Below are positions 37,367 to 46,278 of a stretch of DNA of 64,000 nt, piece by piece. Position 1 is the stretch's first letter. Every line of letters begins with the position of its first letter. Source of the DNA: Candidatus Poribacteria bacterium. Lineage in GTDB: Bacteria; Poribacteria; WGA-4E; WGA-3G. The stretch lies in contig JAPPFM010000055.1 in NCBI GenBank assembly GCA_028821605.1, positions 186,001-250,000 on the forward strand, given 5' to 3'. The position numbers were made by a program, and so were the translations under genes. Under the pieces are notes generated by a model. That model searched no databases and was not told the origin of the DNA. It saw only the letters and a program-made list of their open reading frames with translations.

Positions 37367-38876
37367 CTTCACCTTTCTGTTTCTCAAATCTTTGTTGGAG
37401 ATTCACTGAGCGATTGTAAAGTCCTTCTGCAACATCCTCGTAGTCTTCTGGAGAGAGGCCTTCTCTGGGTTTAAATGGGATTTCCTTGACGGGTTCGTCC
37501 TTTTGGAAATGCCATACGCCGACCTCTTCTGGTAAAAGCCAACTTGCAGGTTGATCAGTTTCGTCTTCAAGCAATCCTTCAAGAACCAGATTCCCGATTT
37601 CCTGAAGCAGCCAATCGCTATGTGTTGTTACGATGACTCTCACCCCAGCACGAACCAAACGCGCGAGAATAACTGCCATGTCCGCTTGTGCACCGGGGTG
37701 TAGATGTGCTTCTGGTTCTTCAATGATGAGCATGTCTCCAGGTTTAACGCCACTCCGCAGAAATAGAACCAACGGAGCAAGCTCGGATACCATTGAGGAT
37801 GATTGGCTCAAGGGGAGTTTGGTCTCTGCACCATCTGGCGCGTAGCGGAAGTCTGGATAACCGCTTAGTGCAGGTTTTAAATGTACTTGCCCTCCAAGCA
37901 TATTGTTCTCTAAACTGTCTGCGATCTTTTCCATTTCCGGGTTCCCATTTCCCTTTTCAGTGTACTGGATGATTTTTTGCATGAAATCCACGACAGCACC
38001 AGATAGTGTTGGCATTTCAGGAAGCCGTTCCAATCCGACCCGGGTGGCGCGCGTGACAAGTGAACTTGCTATGATACGGTGGCTCTGCATGATACCACTC
38101 CGAGAGGCAGGTAGGTAATACCTATCTCGGTTCATATAGCTGATACTTTTCATTGTGATGTCATTATCACTGAATTCACCAGATACTGACCACCCTGGGG
38201 ATAGAAGCACTAAAGAATCAGGCATGGGATCGTCCAAAAAATGTGAAACATCTATGTCAATTCCTGCCGATTCGGAGTGTGCCATCTGGATGTTCCAATA
38301 TTTCTGCGTCTTGCTGCCCATTGTGAGTCTGATGTTAAATTGATTCGATTGTTCGTCAATCAATCGGTTTAACTCTGCAATAGAACCAAGATCGAAGCAA
38401 TTTTTGAGTTCATCTTGAAGTTTCTGCAGCACACCTCTAAAAAGACTTGTATCCTCCTTGAGAAGGATAGACAGGTGTTCGCGTATTTCTACTGGTACAT
38501 CCGACAGTTTAAAAGGCTGTTCATGCTTTTTCAACTTGTTGAGTATCTCTTGCTTTTCGCCTTTTGCTGCTGCCGTGTTGTTCATCAGTTGTTTCAGTAG
38601 ATCCATAACTTTTCCTGACCCCAGCGGAGAAAGGAGGCTTGGATGTGTCAAACTGCTAAAAGCACCATGCAAAGCATATACCAAAGTTGCAAGATAAGTT
38701 TTCCCGGTATTGCTGGGACCGACAAACACTGTTAGTGAACGTAAATCCACACAGCCCGCTTTGATAGGTCCGAAATTTTCAACGTTGATTCCGGCACTGA
38801 ACGGTTGTTTGGCGATAGTGTCCCTATGTGGATTCCCGCGAATCCTAAGTTCAAATGGAACTTCCATTCTGCTCAT
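37347..38876 (-). CDS. AAA (ABC/OLD-type) ATPase paired with the small nuclease-like protein
   Basis: The 509-residue ATPase has the N-terminal NVENFGPIKAGCVDLRSLTV strand set, Walker A VGPSNTGKT (residues 52-60), a long helical insert, Walker B MLIIEEPEAHLHP (near residue 380) and a VTTHSDWLLQEIGN switch, as in AAA_15/AAA_21 defence ATPases. It shares only the general fold with the ATPase at 33.9 kb. It overlaps the start of the PD-(D/E)XK-like gene. The ATG at 38876 has only a weak ribosome site; a second ATG is three codons later. Probably the sensor and motor of the pair. Confidence 0.85.
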   Translation of the reverse strand: MSRMEVPFELRIRGNPHRDTIAKQPFSAGINVENFGPIKAGCVDLRSLTVFVGPSNTGKTYLATLVYALHGAFSSLTHPSLLSPLGSGKVMDLLKQLMNNTAAAKGEKQEILNKLKKHEQPFKLSDVPVEIREHLSILLKEDTSLFRGVLQKLQDELKNCFDLGSIAELNRLIDEQSNQFNIRLTMGSKTQKYWNIQMAHSESAGIDIDVSHFLDDPMPDSLVLLSPGWSVSGEFSDNDITMKSISYMNRDRYYLPASRSGIMQSHRIIASSLVTRATRVGLERLPEMPTLSGAVVDFMQKIIQYTEKGNGNPEMEKIADSLENNMLGGQVHLKPALSGYPDFRYAPDGAETKLPLSQSSSMVSELAPLVLFLRSGVKPGDMLIIEEPEAHLHPGAQADMAVILARLVRAGVRVIVTTHSDWLLQEIGNLVLEGLLEDETDQPASWLLPEEVGVWHFQKDEPVKEIPFKPREGLSPEDYEDVAEGLYNRSVNLQQRFEKQKGEDERESS

Positions 38877-38898
38877 CGTATTTTCATCCGTATATAGA

Positions 38899-40269
38899 TT
38901 AGAAAAACGTCAAATACGGTTTTTCGTTTATCTCCCGCCATAACAGGACTGCGAGTTCGCGGGCGTGGTAATCGCCCCACATCGAAGCCTCACCACACGG
39001 GATCTTCCTGCTCTCCGGCACATAATCCCATCCATTCGGACGGTGATATACCGAATGCAACAACAACCCTTGATGCGTGTCGGATTCCGAGAGATACGGT
39101 TCGGCAAAGAGCGTTTTGGCTACGGTTAAACCGGCTTGGTAATAGGAATTTCCTGCCTCCGCCTCGCCATGTTTTCTGAGATAGTTACCAAGTCGAATCA
39201 AACCTTGTGCTGCAATTGCTGCGGCGGAACTATCTACAGGTTCGAGATCGTTGAATGGGTCGGCAGGTGCGGCCAAATAATCGCCGAGTTCAACCAGACC
39301 CGGCGCGCCTGTATCCCAATACGGGATCCCATCTTGCGCCGTGTTTTCAATATAGAAATCCGCGGTGGCTTCCGCTGCCTTGCGTACATGCGCTGTTGCC
39401 AAATCATATCCGCCGTAAGGTTCAAGTTCCTCTGCAGACAATGTATCAAAAAACTCCAGCTGCTCCGCGTAACCTGTAACAATCCATGCAAGCCCGCGCG
39501 TCCACGTTGTAAACGGCGAATAGCCCTGCTGTGTGCTTGGACAACGGTAGTTCCCATCGTTCGTATTGAAGATAGATTCATGCACTACCCGTCCCCGTAT
39601 GTCGTAAGCATCACGTCCTTCGCCGTAGTAGACGTTATAATTCGCTGTCGTCTGCGAGTGTTGGAGTAGCCGTTCCAATAGCGGAATAGCAACATCGCCT
39701 TCACCCATCAGTACTGCACCGAGTGTATGTCCAAGTCCTAAAACCCGTAGCGAACGAATGGTGTCTGAAAAAAGCGAATGCGGTCCGTTGAAAGAGGCAA
39801 TATATCCCGTGCCGTCCTTAATTCGGGTCCAGCGACTCGCTTGCACGGCAGCAGAGGCTTTCAGTGCGAGTTCATAGAAATGCATCTCGCTATCGTTCCA
39901 CGGAATCACACCCTCCCGCATCAAACGGCGGAGGTTGCCATAAGTCGAAACATTATTGAAACCGTGGTCATGCACACCGATGTGTGTTACGTGCGGTGCC
40001 ATCTTTTCAATCGTGTTCCGCCTGCCGATTTCGAGGAATTGCTCATCACCAGTGGCATCAAATTGGAGGATCGCAGAGCCGAATTGGAACCCTTGCGTCC
40101 ACTCCGTCCAGCCGCGTGTTGTGTAGGTCCCAGCGACGGTAAAAACGGGGGTGCCTTTTTCAGGGAGCCATGTGTCCTCAATGGCTAAAATTTTTTGACC
40201 TGAGTATTCAAAAAGTCTTTCAATTTGAGGCTTCAGATCGGTGGGACGTAATGAATGGTTTATTTGCAT
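38899..40269 (-). CDS. GH88-like unsaturated glucuronyl/galacturonyl hydrolase
   Basis: The 456-residue protein matches the alpha/alpha-barrel GH88/GH105 group: WTEWTQGFQFGSAILQFDA, the NNVSTYGNLRRLMREG segment, TTANYNVYYGEG, CPSTQQGYSPFTTWTRGLAW and PVDSSAAAIAAQGLIRL. These enzymes hydrate unsaturated uronic acids at the ends of polysaccharide-lyase products. There is no signal peptide, so it acts inside the cell on imported oligosaccharides. The ATG at 40269 is preceded by AAGGA; the frame runs further back without a ribosome site. It lies 22 bases upstream of the ATPase on the same strand, so transcription may continue into the pair. Confidence 0.82.
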   Translation of the reverse strand: MQINHSLRPTDLKPQIERLFEYSGQKILAIEDTWLPEKGTPVFTVAGTYTTRGWTEWTQGFQFGSAILQFDATGDEQFLEIGRRNTIEKMAPHVTHIGVHDHGFNNVSTYGNLRRLMREGVIPWNDSEMHFYELALKASAAVQASRWTRIKDGTGYIASFNGPHSLFSDTIRSLRVLGLGHTLGAVLMGEGDVAIPLLERLLQHSQTTANYNVYYGEGRDAYDIRGRVVHESIFNTNDGNYRCPSTQQGYSPFTTWTRGLAWIVTGYAEQLEFFDTLSAEELEPYGGYDLATAHVRKAAEATADFYIENTAQDGIPYWDTGAPGLVELGDYLAAPADPFNDLEPVDSSAAAIAAQGLIRLGNYLRKHGEAEAGNSYYQAGLTVAKTLFAEPYLSESDTHQGLLLHSVYHRPNGWDYVPESRKIPCGEASMWGDYHARELAVLLWREINEKPYLTFF

Positions 40270-40423
40270 TTTTTTAATTTTCCTTGCGGTTCGGTGAGGG
40301 GCATTGAATAAACAATGATCCGCTCCGTAGATCCGCCTGCGCCGTTGTTGCAGGCTACAGTCTTGGTTTAACATTCCATTCTTAACCAGAAAGAAGCAAT
40401 AAGGTTAAAAATCTAAAACTGCG

Positions 40424-40924
40424 TTACGGTGTGTTTGCAGCATCTATATATCGCTCACAAATCACTTGGATGAGATTGGTCGTGGATTTACCGGGGACGT
40501 TTAAACCAACGACAACCTTACCGCCGTTTGCTTCAACGACATCCTTTTCAATGAGTTGCTCCAGTTTATAGTCGCCACCTTTAACGTGAATGCTGGGCTT
40601 AAGCTCGGAGAGTAAATCAATGGGTGTTAATTCTGGGAAGATAACAACGTAATCGACGCATCCCAACCCTGCCAGCATCTCCGCGCGCTCCGCTTCGGGA
40701 ACAAGCGGACGATTTTCGCCCTTGAGCTGCCGCACCGAACTATCACTGTTAACCGCCACGACGAGCATATCTCCAAGCTGGCGCGCCGCTTGAAGATACC
40801 GGAGATGTCCCAAGTGCAGTACGTCAAAACAACCGTTGGTCGTTACAACAACGGCACCGTCGGTCTTTGCTTGCTTAAGGATGGATGCAAGCTCGCTGCG
40901 ATGATAAATCTTTTGGTTTAACAT
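40424..40924 (-). CDS. rfaE2: D-glycero-beta-D-manno-heptose 1-phosphate adenylyltransferase
   Basis: The 166-residue nucleotidyltransferase has VVTTNGCFDVLHLGHLRYLQ with the HxGH motif, VAVNSDSSVRQLKGENRP and HVKGGDYKLEQL, diagnostic for the RfaE/HldE C-terminal domain. It makes ADP-heptose precursor for LPS core, which indicates an outer membrane with heptose-containing LPS. It is a free-standing domain rather than the fused HldE. A second heptose gene is not adjacent. The 155 bases between it and the hydrolase hold only a short GCCTGC/GCAGGC hairpin. Confidence 0.93.
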   Translation of the reverse strand: MLNQKIYHRSELASILKQAKTDGAVVVTTNGCFDVLHLGHLRYLQAARQLGDMLVVAVNSDSSVRQLKGENRPLVPEAERAEMLAGLGCVDYVVIFPELTPIDLLSELKPSIHVKGGDYKLEQLIEKDVVEANGGKVVVGLNVPGKSTTNLIQVICERYIDAANTP

Positions 40925-41025
40925 TTTTTCACTTTTGATTAAGAGTCGTCTTGTGCTTTCTCACCGTAGATTTTAAAACGTTAATAGTCTATCACGCATT
41001 GGACTGTTTGGCAAGTTTTTCCACA

Positions 41026-41054
41026 TTGCGCAATTCCGAACTTTGTGCTACAAT
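41026..41054 (+). promoter_or_regulatory. promoter of the EF-Tu-like gene
   Basis: TTGCGC (41026-41031), 17-base spacer, TACAAT (41049-41054), 48 bases before the start. Confidence 0.55.
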
Positions 41055-41101
41055 GAAGAGGAAACTGTAGTAAAAAAATTATGCCCATCAGGAGAAAAAA
41101 T

Positions 41102-42262
41102 ATGACGGAGAAAAAAGAAATTAGACACCGCGGGCTGCCGATCTGTACTCTCGGCGCAGACGGACACGGCAAAACAACGTTGACAGCAGCAATCGCGAAA
41201 GTCGTTGCAAGAATTGGGGCGATTCACACAAACGGAGACAGTGATTTTGAAGCACAACCCCCAATCAGTCACCCAATCCGAGAAGGGGTTGGCATCGCCT
41301 ACCGCACAATCGTTTATGAAACCAGCGGCAAACTTTACACACAAATTGATTGCGAAACACACCTTGATGTCGTCAAAATGCTGGTCAGCGGTTCGCCCCC
41401 AATTCAGGGCGCGATTTGGGTCGTGAATGCAGTCGAAGGAGTCACATCCTATTCTGAGGCACATCTTCGCCTCGCGCGCCAGATGCATTTCCCAACAGTG
41501 CTCTCTTTCCTCAACACAGACGATATTTCAAAAGACGATGAACTCTTAGACATCTGCCAAGAGGAAATGAACGAACTGCTGAGCGAATGTGGATGGAATG
41601 AAGAGACCGCGCCGATAATCGTTGGTGATGCCCGCAAGGCATTAGAATACAAGGGCAACAAAATCACCTCCGCACAATGGCAACCGATTGTTGATCTTAT
41701 CTTCGCGATGAACCGTGCAATGCCCACACCCGCGGATACCGCACGTTTACCGCTCATCATGCCTATTTACGAAATCACTGAAGAAACGGACGAAAGTGTA
41801 TCCGTGCGTGGTGATATTGTACAGGGACAACTTGCTGTTGGGCAAGCAGTAGATATTGTGGGTAAGGGCGACAGGATTAAGACGCGGGTTCTCAGCACAA
41901 GGGAGGATGAAGTATGTGTCGAATCTGAACCGGACTGGTTGTCCGTTGGGCAGGTGCTTTGTACACCGAAGACGATTAAATCGCATTCCGAATTCACTGC
42001 GCTTATTTATCTACTTACACACGAAGAAAGTGGCACACATATCCCACTCATTGAAAATGATAGACCTGACATCTACCTATGGGGTGTTGATATGCCGGCG
42101 CACCTAAAACTTCCGCCAGAACTTTCCCTTATTACACCCGGTGCTTATGCCCATGTAGCACTCACACTCGATTTACCTTTGGTGATGGAGGTCGGTACCC
42201 GATTTGAGGTGAAGAAGATGGGCGTACGAATCGGATTCGGTGTTGTGACTGGCACGGTGTGA
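41102..42262 (+). CDS. divergent elongation factor Tu-like protein with altered GTPase motifs
   Basis: The 386-residue protein follows EF-Tu along its whole length, including domain 2 (LIMPIYEITEE) and domain 3 (HSEFTALIYLLTHEESGTHI). Several nucleotide-binding motifs differ from ordinary EF-Tu. G1 is GADGHGKT (usually GHVDHGKT). G2 has lost the Mg-binding Thr (GVGIAYRT for GITINT). G3 is DCETH for DCPGH, keeping the catalytic His. G4 is FLNTDDIS for NKxD. The protein is therefore likely slow or unable to hydrolyse GTP or binds nucleotide differently. AGGAG sits 7 bases before the ATG; an earlier in-frame ATG has none. It stands alone, away from ribosomal-protein genes. Function unknown; a variant or resistance-type EF-Tu is possible. 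Confidence 0.85.
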   Translation: MTEKKEIRHRGLPICTLGADGHGKTTLTAAIAKVVARIGAIHTNGDSDFEAQPPISHPIREGVGIAYRTIVYETSGKLYTQIDCETHLDVVKMLVSGSPPIQGAIWVVNAVEGVTSYSEAHLRLARQMHFPTVLSFLNTDDISKDDELLDICQEEMNELLSECGWNEETAPIIVGDARKALEYKGNKITSAQWQPIVDLIFAMNRAMPTPADTARLPLIMPIYEITEETDESVSVRGDIVQGQLAVGQAVDIVGKGDRIKTRVLSTREDEVCVESEPDWLSVGQVLCTPKTIKSHSEFTALIYLLTHEESGTHIPLIENDRPDIYLWGVDMPAHLKLPPELSLITPGAYAHVALTLDLPLVMEVGTRFEVKKMGVRIGFGVVTGTV

Positions 42263-42271
42263 GCATTTTTA

Positions 42272-42754
42272 TCAAATTTTATCCTCAGGATCAAGCACAA
42301 TTCCCAATTGTACAGCGAGTGCTTCCCGAATTTGAGTGAGCTGCTTCTGCGTTGTTATCGACAACTCGGTTATATGCTCTATAAGTTCTTTTCGATTTTG
42401 CACCACTTGCTCTTCGAGTCCATCAACTCTATTCTCAAGTCCATCAACCTTATTTCCAAGTCCACTGACTTGATCTTTCAATATCCCGACATCATGCTTC
42501 AAGGCAACGAGTTGGGTTTTAATTTGCATGATTAAAGCAACAATCGGAATAAAGAAAGCAGCAAACAAACCGAAGATTGTTAGTTGAATGGTCCCTAACT
42601 GTCCGTTTAGGTTGCGGACGGCTTCGTTCAGATGACTTAAGGTCACTTCAATCTTTGCGAACCGGACTTCTGGGTCCACGGGATTATCTTGTGTCAGTGC
42701 TGTCTGAGAAAAAAGCAGGAGAAGAAGGACACACAATATCAATCGGATTTTCAT
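42272..42754 (-). CDS. membrane-anchored coiled-coil protein
   Basis: About 160 residues: signal peptide (LILCVLLLLLFSQTALTQ), a short periplasmic part, one transmembrane helix (IQLTIFGLFAAFFIPIVALI) and a coiled coil with a heptad-like repeat (KVDGLENRVDGLEEQVVQNR). The protein probably forms oligomers at the inner membrane. The start at 42754 has GGAG 10 bases upstream. No function can be assigned. It converges with the EF-Tu-like gene. Confidence 0.7.
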   Translation of the reverse strand: MKIRLILCVLLLLLFSQTALTQDNPVDPEVRFAKIEVTLSHLNEAVRNLNGQLGTIQLTIFGLFAAFFIPIVALIMQIKTQLVALKHDVGILKDQVSGLGNKVDGLENRVDGLEEQVVQNRKELIEHITELSITTQKQLTQIREALAVQLGIVLDPEDKI

Positions 42755-42794
42755 AACGCGAATTCTCCGCAATTAGACCTAATATCAGTCGCTG

Positions 42795-42820
42795 TTGGCG
42801 AGGTTACAAACTTCGTCAGC
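42795..42820. repeat. degenerate copy of the GGCGAGGTT palindrome
   Basis: TTGGCGAGGTT is followed by ACAA and a mismatched reverse complement (ACTTCGTCAGC). It resembles the perfect copy at 48288-48316. Confidence 0.45.
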
Positions 42821-42882
42821 AAACAGAACTGTAGAACTTTCTATCAGTATACCATACTGCAGTATGTTTAAGCAATTCTTTT

Positions 42883-43590
42883 TTATTCTGCGGTAGCGAT
42901 TGCATCTGACAGGGCGAGGTCACCGGTGTACAAAGCACGCCCAATAATCGCACCGCTTGCACCGATGTCTTTCAAAGCGGTTACATCAGTAAGTGACGTA
43001 ACCCCGCCCGAAGCAATCACATTGGCAGATACAGCGTTGATAATATCAGTAGTCGCGTCAACATTCGGTCCCTTGAGCATTCCATCGCTCTTGATGTCGG
43101 TGTAAATAAGCGTTTGCACTTCTGCCATCTCCACAGCAAATTCAACAACAGACTTTTGAGAGACCTCCAACCACCCTTCTGTCGCGACCATTCCGTCTTT
43201 GGCATCAATACCCACTGCGATACGCGCACCGTATTCGGCACACGCTTGTTTCACCAGATCCGGCTGTTTAAGCGCAACCGTGCCTAAAATCGCGCGGTCC
43301 ACACCTAATCCCAAAACCGCTTCCAACCGCTCCATACTGCGGATACCACCACCGAGCTGGACAGGAATATCAAGCGCAGAGACAATCTCGCTGACAATAT
43401 GGAGGTTCGCCGATTCACTCTGAAATGCGCCATCCAGATCCACGAGATGCAAGTATTCCGCACCTTCGGCTTGCCACTGTAATGCCATTTCTATAGGTGC
43501 GTCCGAGAAGACCGTCTCTTGTGAGGCGATACCTTGTACCAAATTTACACATTTTCCACCCCGAAGATCTATTGCGGGTAGTATATACAA
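42883..43590 (-). CDS. hisA: phosphoribosylformimino-5-aminoimidazole carboxamide ribotide isomerase
   Basis: The 235-residue TIM barrel of histidine synthesis: ILPAIDLRGGKCVNL, GAEYLHLVDLDGAF (catalytic Asp), VQLGGGIRSMERLEAVLGLG, ARIAVGIDAKDGMV and IYTDIKSDGMLKGPN are diagnostic for HisA over HisF. The start is a TTG at 43590, preceded by AAGGGAAAG. Upstream codons read through the tandem repeat and are not family sequence. Other his genes are not adjacent. Confidence 0.92.
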   Translation of the reverse strand: MYILPAIDLRGGKCVNLVQGIASQETVFSDAPIEMALQWQAEGAEYLHLVDLDGAFQSESANLHIVSEIVSALDIPVQLGGGIRSMERLEAVLGLGVDRAILGTVALKQPDLVKQACAEYGARIAVGIDAKDGMVATEGWLEVSQKSVVEFAVEMAEVQTLIYTDIKSDGMLKGPNVDATTDIINAVSANVIASGGVTSLTDVTALKDIGASGAIIGRALYTGDLALSDAIATAE

Positions 43591-43605
43591 AGTCTTTCCC
43601 TTCCG

Positions 43606-43671
43606 TGGTTGACGGCACAACGGCGTGTGCCTACTACTTGGTTGACGGCACAACGGCGTGTGCCTACTACT
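43606..43671 (+). repeat. two exact tandem copies of a 33-bp repeat
   Basis: Copies 43606-43638 and 43639-43671 are identical. Each contains the core CGGCACAACGGCGTGTGCC, whose GGCACA/TGTGCC arms form a hairpin, then TACTACT. The second copy supplies the stop codon of the ABC permease gene. The same core occurs twice at 46.65 kb. Confidence 0.9.
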
Positions 43672-44593
43672 ATTCGTCTCGGAAAATGCCGAGCAATTTC
43701 AATTGGACGATTGAGATAACTGCAATAATGAAAAAGAGCACCCAACCGATTGTCGCTGCATAGCCGAGGCGCATAAACTGAAACCCGTTTTTGTAAAGAT
43801 ACATGACGATTGTTGAACCTGCATCCGCCGGTTCACCACCGTTTGTCAAAATGAAAGGTAGATCAAAAAGCTGGAGCGAACCGATCATAGAAACGACGAA
43901 AACGAAGGCAATCACCGGTCGCAATGAAGGAAGCGTGACGTGGATAAACGCCTGCCACCAGTTGGCTCCGTCAACCGCTGCTGCTTCATATAACTCCTGC
44001 CGGATGCCCTGCAAACCGGCTAAGAAATAGATCATATTGAATCCCGCCCACTGCCAAACGCCTGTCAGGATGACCGCTGGCATCACGTAGTTCTCCTCGT
44101 TCAGCCAACCGATCTCCTTGCCAAAGAGGACAAATTCTTGGTTCACCAAGCCTGCTCGCTGATCGTAGACGAGGTTGAAGATAATCGCAACGAAGACACC
44201 GGCGACCAGAACCGGTGCGAAAAAGGCGAGACGTAGGAAATTTTTCCCTCTGACGAACTTGGAGTTGAGCAAAATCGCTAATAGTAAGGCGATCGGCAAT
44301 TGGAGGGTGAGCGTGCCTACTGCAAAATAGGCGGTGTTCCGAAGTGATTTCCAAAAAATTGGGTCGCGAAACAGGTCCGTGAAATTACCAATGCCGACAA
44401 ATATTCGGCTCTGGAAACCGCGCATCTCATACAGGCTCATAACGAGCGACGAAACGAGCGGATACCCCATAAAGATAACGAAAAGCAGGTAAAACGGGGC
44501 AATAAAAAGATAGGGTGCTATTTTCTGTTGTTGATTCCAAAACGAATTTTTAATTATTCCTTGCGGTTCGTTATGGTGAGTTGGTATTTTCAC
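43670..44593 (-). CDS. sugar ABC transporter permease (MalF/UgpA type)
   Basis: This permease of about 307 residues has six predicted helices (FIAPFYLLFVIFMGYPLV, LQLPIALLLAILLN, LAFFAPVLVAGVFVAIIF, and others) and the EAA loop ELYEAAAVDGANWWQAFIHV that docks with the ATPase. The GTG at 44593 has GGAG 6 bases upstream and is preferred over the longer frame. The binding protein gene precedes it. No second permease (MalG type) or ATPase gene is nearby, so the importer must be completed from elsewhere. Confidence 0.88.
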   Translation of the reverse strand: MKIPTHHNEPQGIIKNSFWNQQQKIAPYLFIAPFYLLFVIFMGYPLVSSLVMSLYEMRGFQSRIFVGIGNFTDLFRDPIFWKSLRNTAYFAVGTLTLQLPIALLLAILLNSKFVRGKNFLRLAFFAPVLVAGVFVAIIFNLVYDQRAGLVNQEFVLFGKEIGWLNEENYVMPAVILTGVWQWAGFNMIYFLAGLQGIRQELYEAAAVDGANWWQAFIHVTLPSLRPVIAFVFVVSMIGSLQLFDLPFILTNGGEPADAGSTIVMYLYKNGFQFMRLGYAATIGWVLFFIIAVISIVQLKLLGIFRDE

Positions 44594-44743
44594 GTGCTTC
44601 TCCGTATATCTGAAGAAATACCCAATCAAAAACCCTTCCACTTCGTTTCAGGCTACGACCTCTGGACGATCTTCTAATTATTCCATTGTTACAACGCAGA
44701 TGACTTTGGTGAAGGTTTTATCAGGTGATACCGTTCGAGAAAG

Positions 44744-46102
44744 TTACATCTCTCCCCATCTACCTGTATCCTTCGCAATAAGCGCGCGCACCTTCTCTGC
44801 AAGGTCGGTCAAGGCTTCTCTGGGTGTCTGTTTCTCCGTCACAGCAGCGAAAATGGCATCGTTGAGTAGGTCCGCACCTTCCGACCAATACGGATTCTGA
44901 TAGCGCGGCGGTAAATCGGGTGCCAATTGGATGAACAACTCTCCAAGCGGTTGTCCACCCAAGTAGACATCGGGTTCTTTGAAGATAGGCGCATCCCACG
45001 CCGATTTGAGAGGCGGGATAATCCGTGTCGTCTCATATCGGTTGACGAGACCGGGCCTGTCAAAGTAGGTAAACTTGAGAACTTCCCACGCGAGATCTGG
45101 GTTTTCGCACTGCTTCGTCATCCCGATCATCGTGCCACCACGCGTTGTGGTTCGTCTACCGCCGGGATGCCATGCTGGCATACCGATCGCCTTCCATTTA
45201 CCGGACATCTGTGGCACCTGACTCTTGAGAATGCCGACGTACCAGTCTGGTGCCAGAATAGAGAGAATCTTGCCATCCTGCATGGCGGCGAAATTACTCG
45301 GATCACCGTGCCACGTTCCATATACAGGGGTGGCAATCTTATGTTCGTTGAACAACGCCGTAAAAAACTCCAACGTCTCAATTGCGAGTTCACTGTCGAT
45401 AATGACGTTGCCCTCTTCGTCGAAGAATCCGCCGCCTTGTTGAAGGAGTAGACTGAAGTAGTCGCTCTCCGTGCGCCGATCTAACACGATTGCGTACTGG
45501 TCAACTTCACCATCGCCATCAAGATCACGTGTCGCTTTTTTTCCGGCGGCGATGAAATCATCCCACGTTTCAACCTCCGTCATCTCAACGCCTGCAGCTT
45601 TAAAGAGGTCATCTCGATAAAGCAGTACAACGGGGTGTAAGTCGTGTGGGATACCAAAAATCTTGCCTCGGTAGGACCAAGGGGTAAATCGGCTGACGAC
45701 TAATTTCTCCATCCAGCCTTCGCTTTCCAAACGCGGACGGAGATCGACAAAACCAACTTCGTCAATTGCCCCTTTGAGAAATCGACCGATGGATGTAATC
45801 TCCACCTCAACGAGATCGGGTGCGCCGAAATTGGACAGCATAGCGGCGAGGAGTTTATCGTGCATTGTGCCACCGAAATTGATGAGTTGGACGTTAACCC
45901 CAGGATTCTGTGCCTCAAAAATAGGGACGCGCGCTTGGTATTCCTCATAGTGGGTGTTCGCGAAAATCCAAAATTCGAGATTCTCACCTTCCTGTTCGGA
46001 ACGCCCAAAAATGAAAAGCGTAGAGATGAGGAACAGAATTAGCATGACCATCGGTCCTTTACCGAGTGGAAAGCTTTCAGAATCAATAGGCAGACGAAAC
46101 AT
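44744..46102 (-). CDS. sugar ABC transporter extracellular solute-binding protein
   Basis: The 452-residue protein has a signal or membrane anchor (MVMLILFLISTLFIFG) then the family 1 binding-protein pattern: LEFWIFANTHYEEYQARVPI, APDLVEVEITSIGRFL, GIPHDLHPVVLLYRDDLFKA and TWDDFIAAGKKATRD. It captures a sugar or oligosaccharide for the downstream permease. The ATG at 46102 has GGAG 6 bases upstream. Its gene is separated from the permease by 150 bases without another gene. Confidence 0.88.
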   Translation of the reverse strand: MFRLPIDSESFPLGKGPMVMLILFLISTLFIFGRSEQEGENLEFWIFANTHYEEYQARVPIFEAQNPGVNVQLINFGGTMHDKLLAAMLSNFGAPDLVEVEITSIGRFLKGAIDEVGFVDLRPRLESEGWMEKLVVSRFTPWSYRGKIFGIPHDLHPVVLLYRDDLFKAAGVEMTEVETWDDFIAAGKKATRDLDGDGEVDQYAIVLDRRTESDYFSLLLQQGGGFFDEEGNVIIDSELAIETLEFFTALFNEHKIATPVYGTWHGDPSNFAAMQDGKILSILAPDWYVGILKSQVPQMSGKWKAIGMPAWHPGGRRTTTRGGTMIGMTKQCENPDLAWEVLKFTYFDRPGLVNRYETTRIIPPLKSAWDAPIFKEPDVYLGGQPLGELFIQLAPDLPPRYQNPYWSEGADLLNDAIFAAVTEKQTPREALTDLAEKVRALIAKDTGRWGEM

Positions 46103-46125
46103 AAAAACTCCAATTACAAAATTAC

Positions 46126-46154
46126 TTGACTTTTGCACACGTAACGATTAAAAT
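46126..46154 (+). promoter_or_regulatory. promoter of the FmdB-like gene
   Basis: TTGACT (46126-46131), 17-base spacer, TAAAAT (46149-46154). It points away from the binding-protein gene. Confidence 0.65.
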
Positions 46155-46278
46155 TTATCAGAACACGTTCTTTTTATCAACAAACTTTTTATTGCAACAG
46201 CGTATCACGGTTTGGAGAGATAGCACTTCTATAGCGATGCCTGTTCGCAAAATACATCGAAATGGAGGATAATTTTAT

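Noticed and set aside
43591-43653. Upstream extension of hisA through the tandem repeat
   Set aside because: The residues come from translating the 33-bp repeat; HisA family sequence starts at the TTG at 43590, which has a ribosome site.
43606-43671. CRISPR array
   Set aside because: Only two contiguous copies with no spacer between them.
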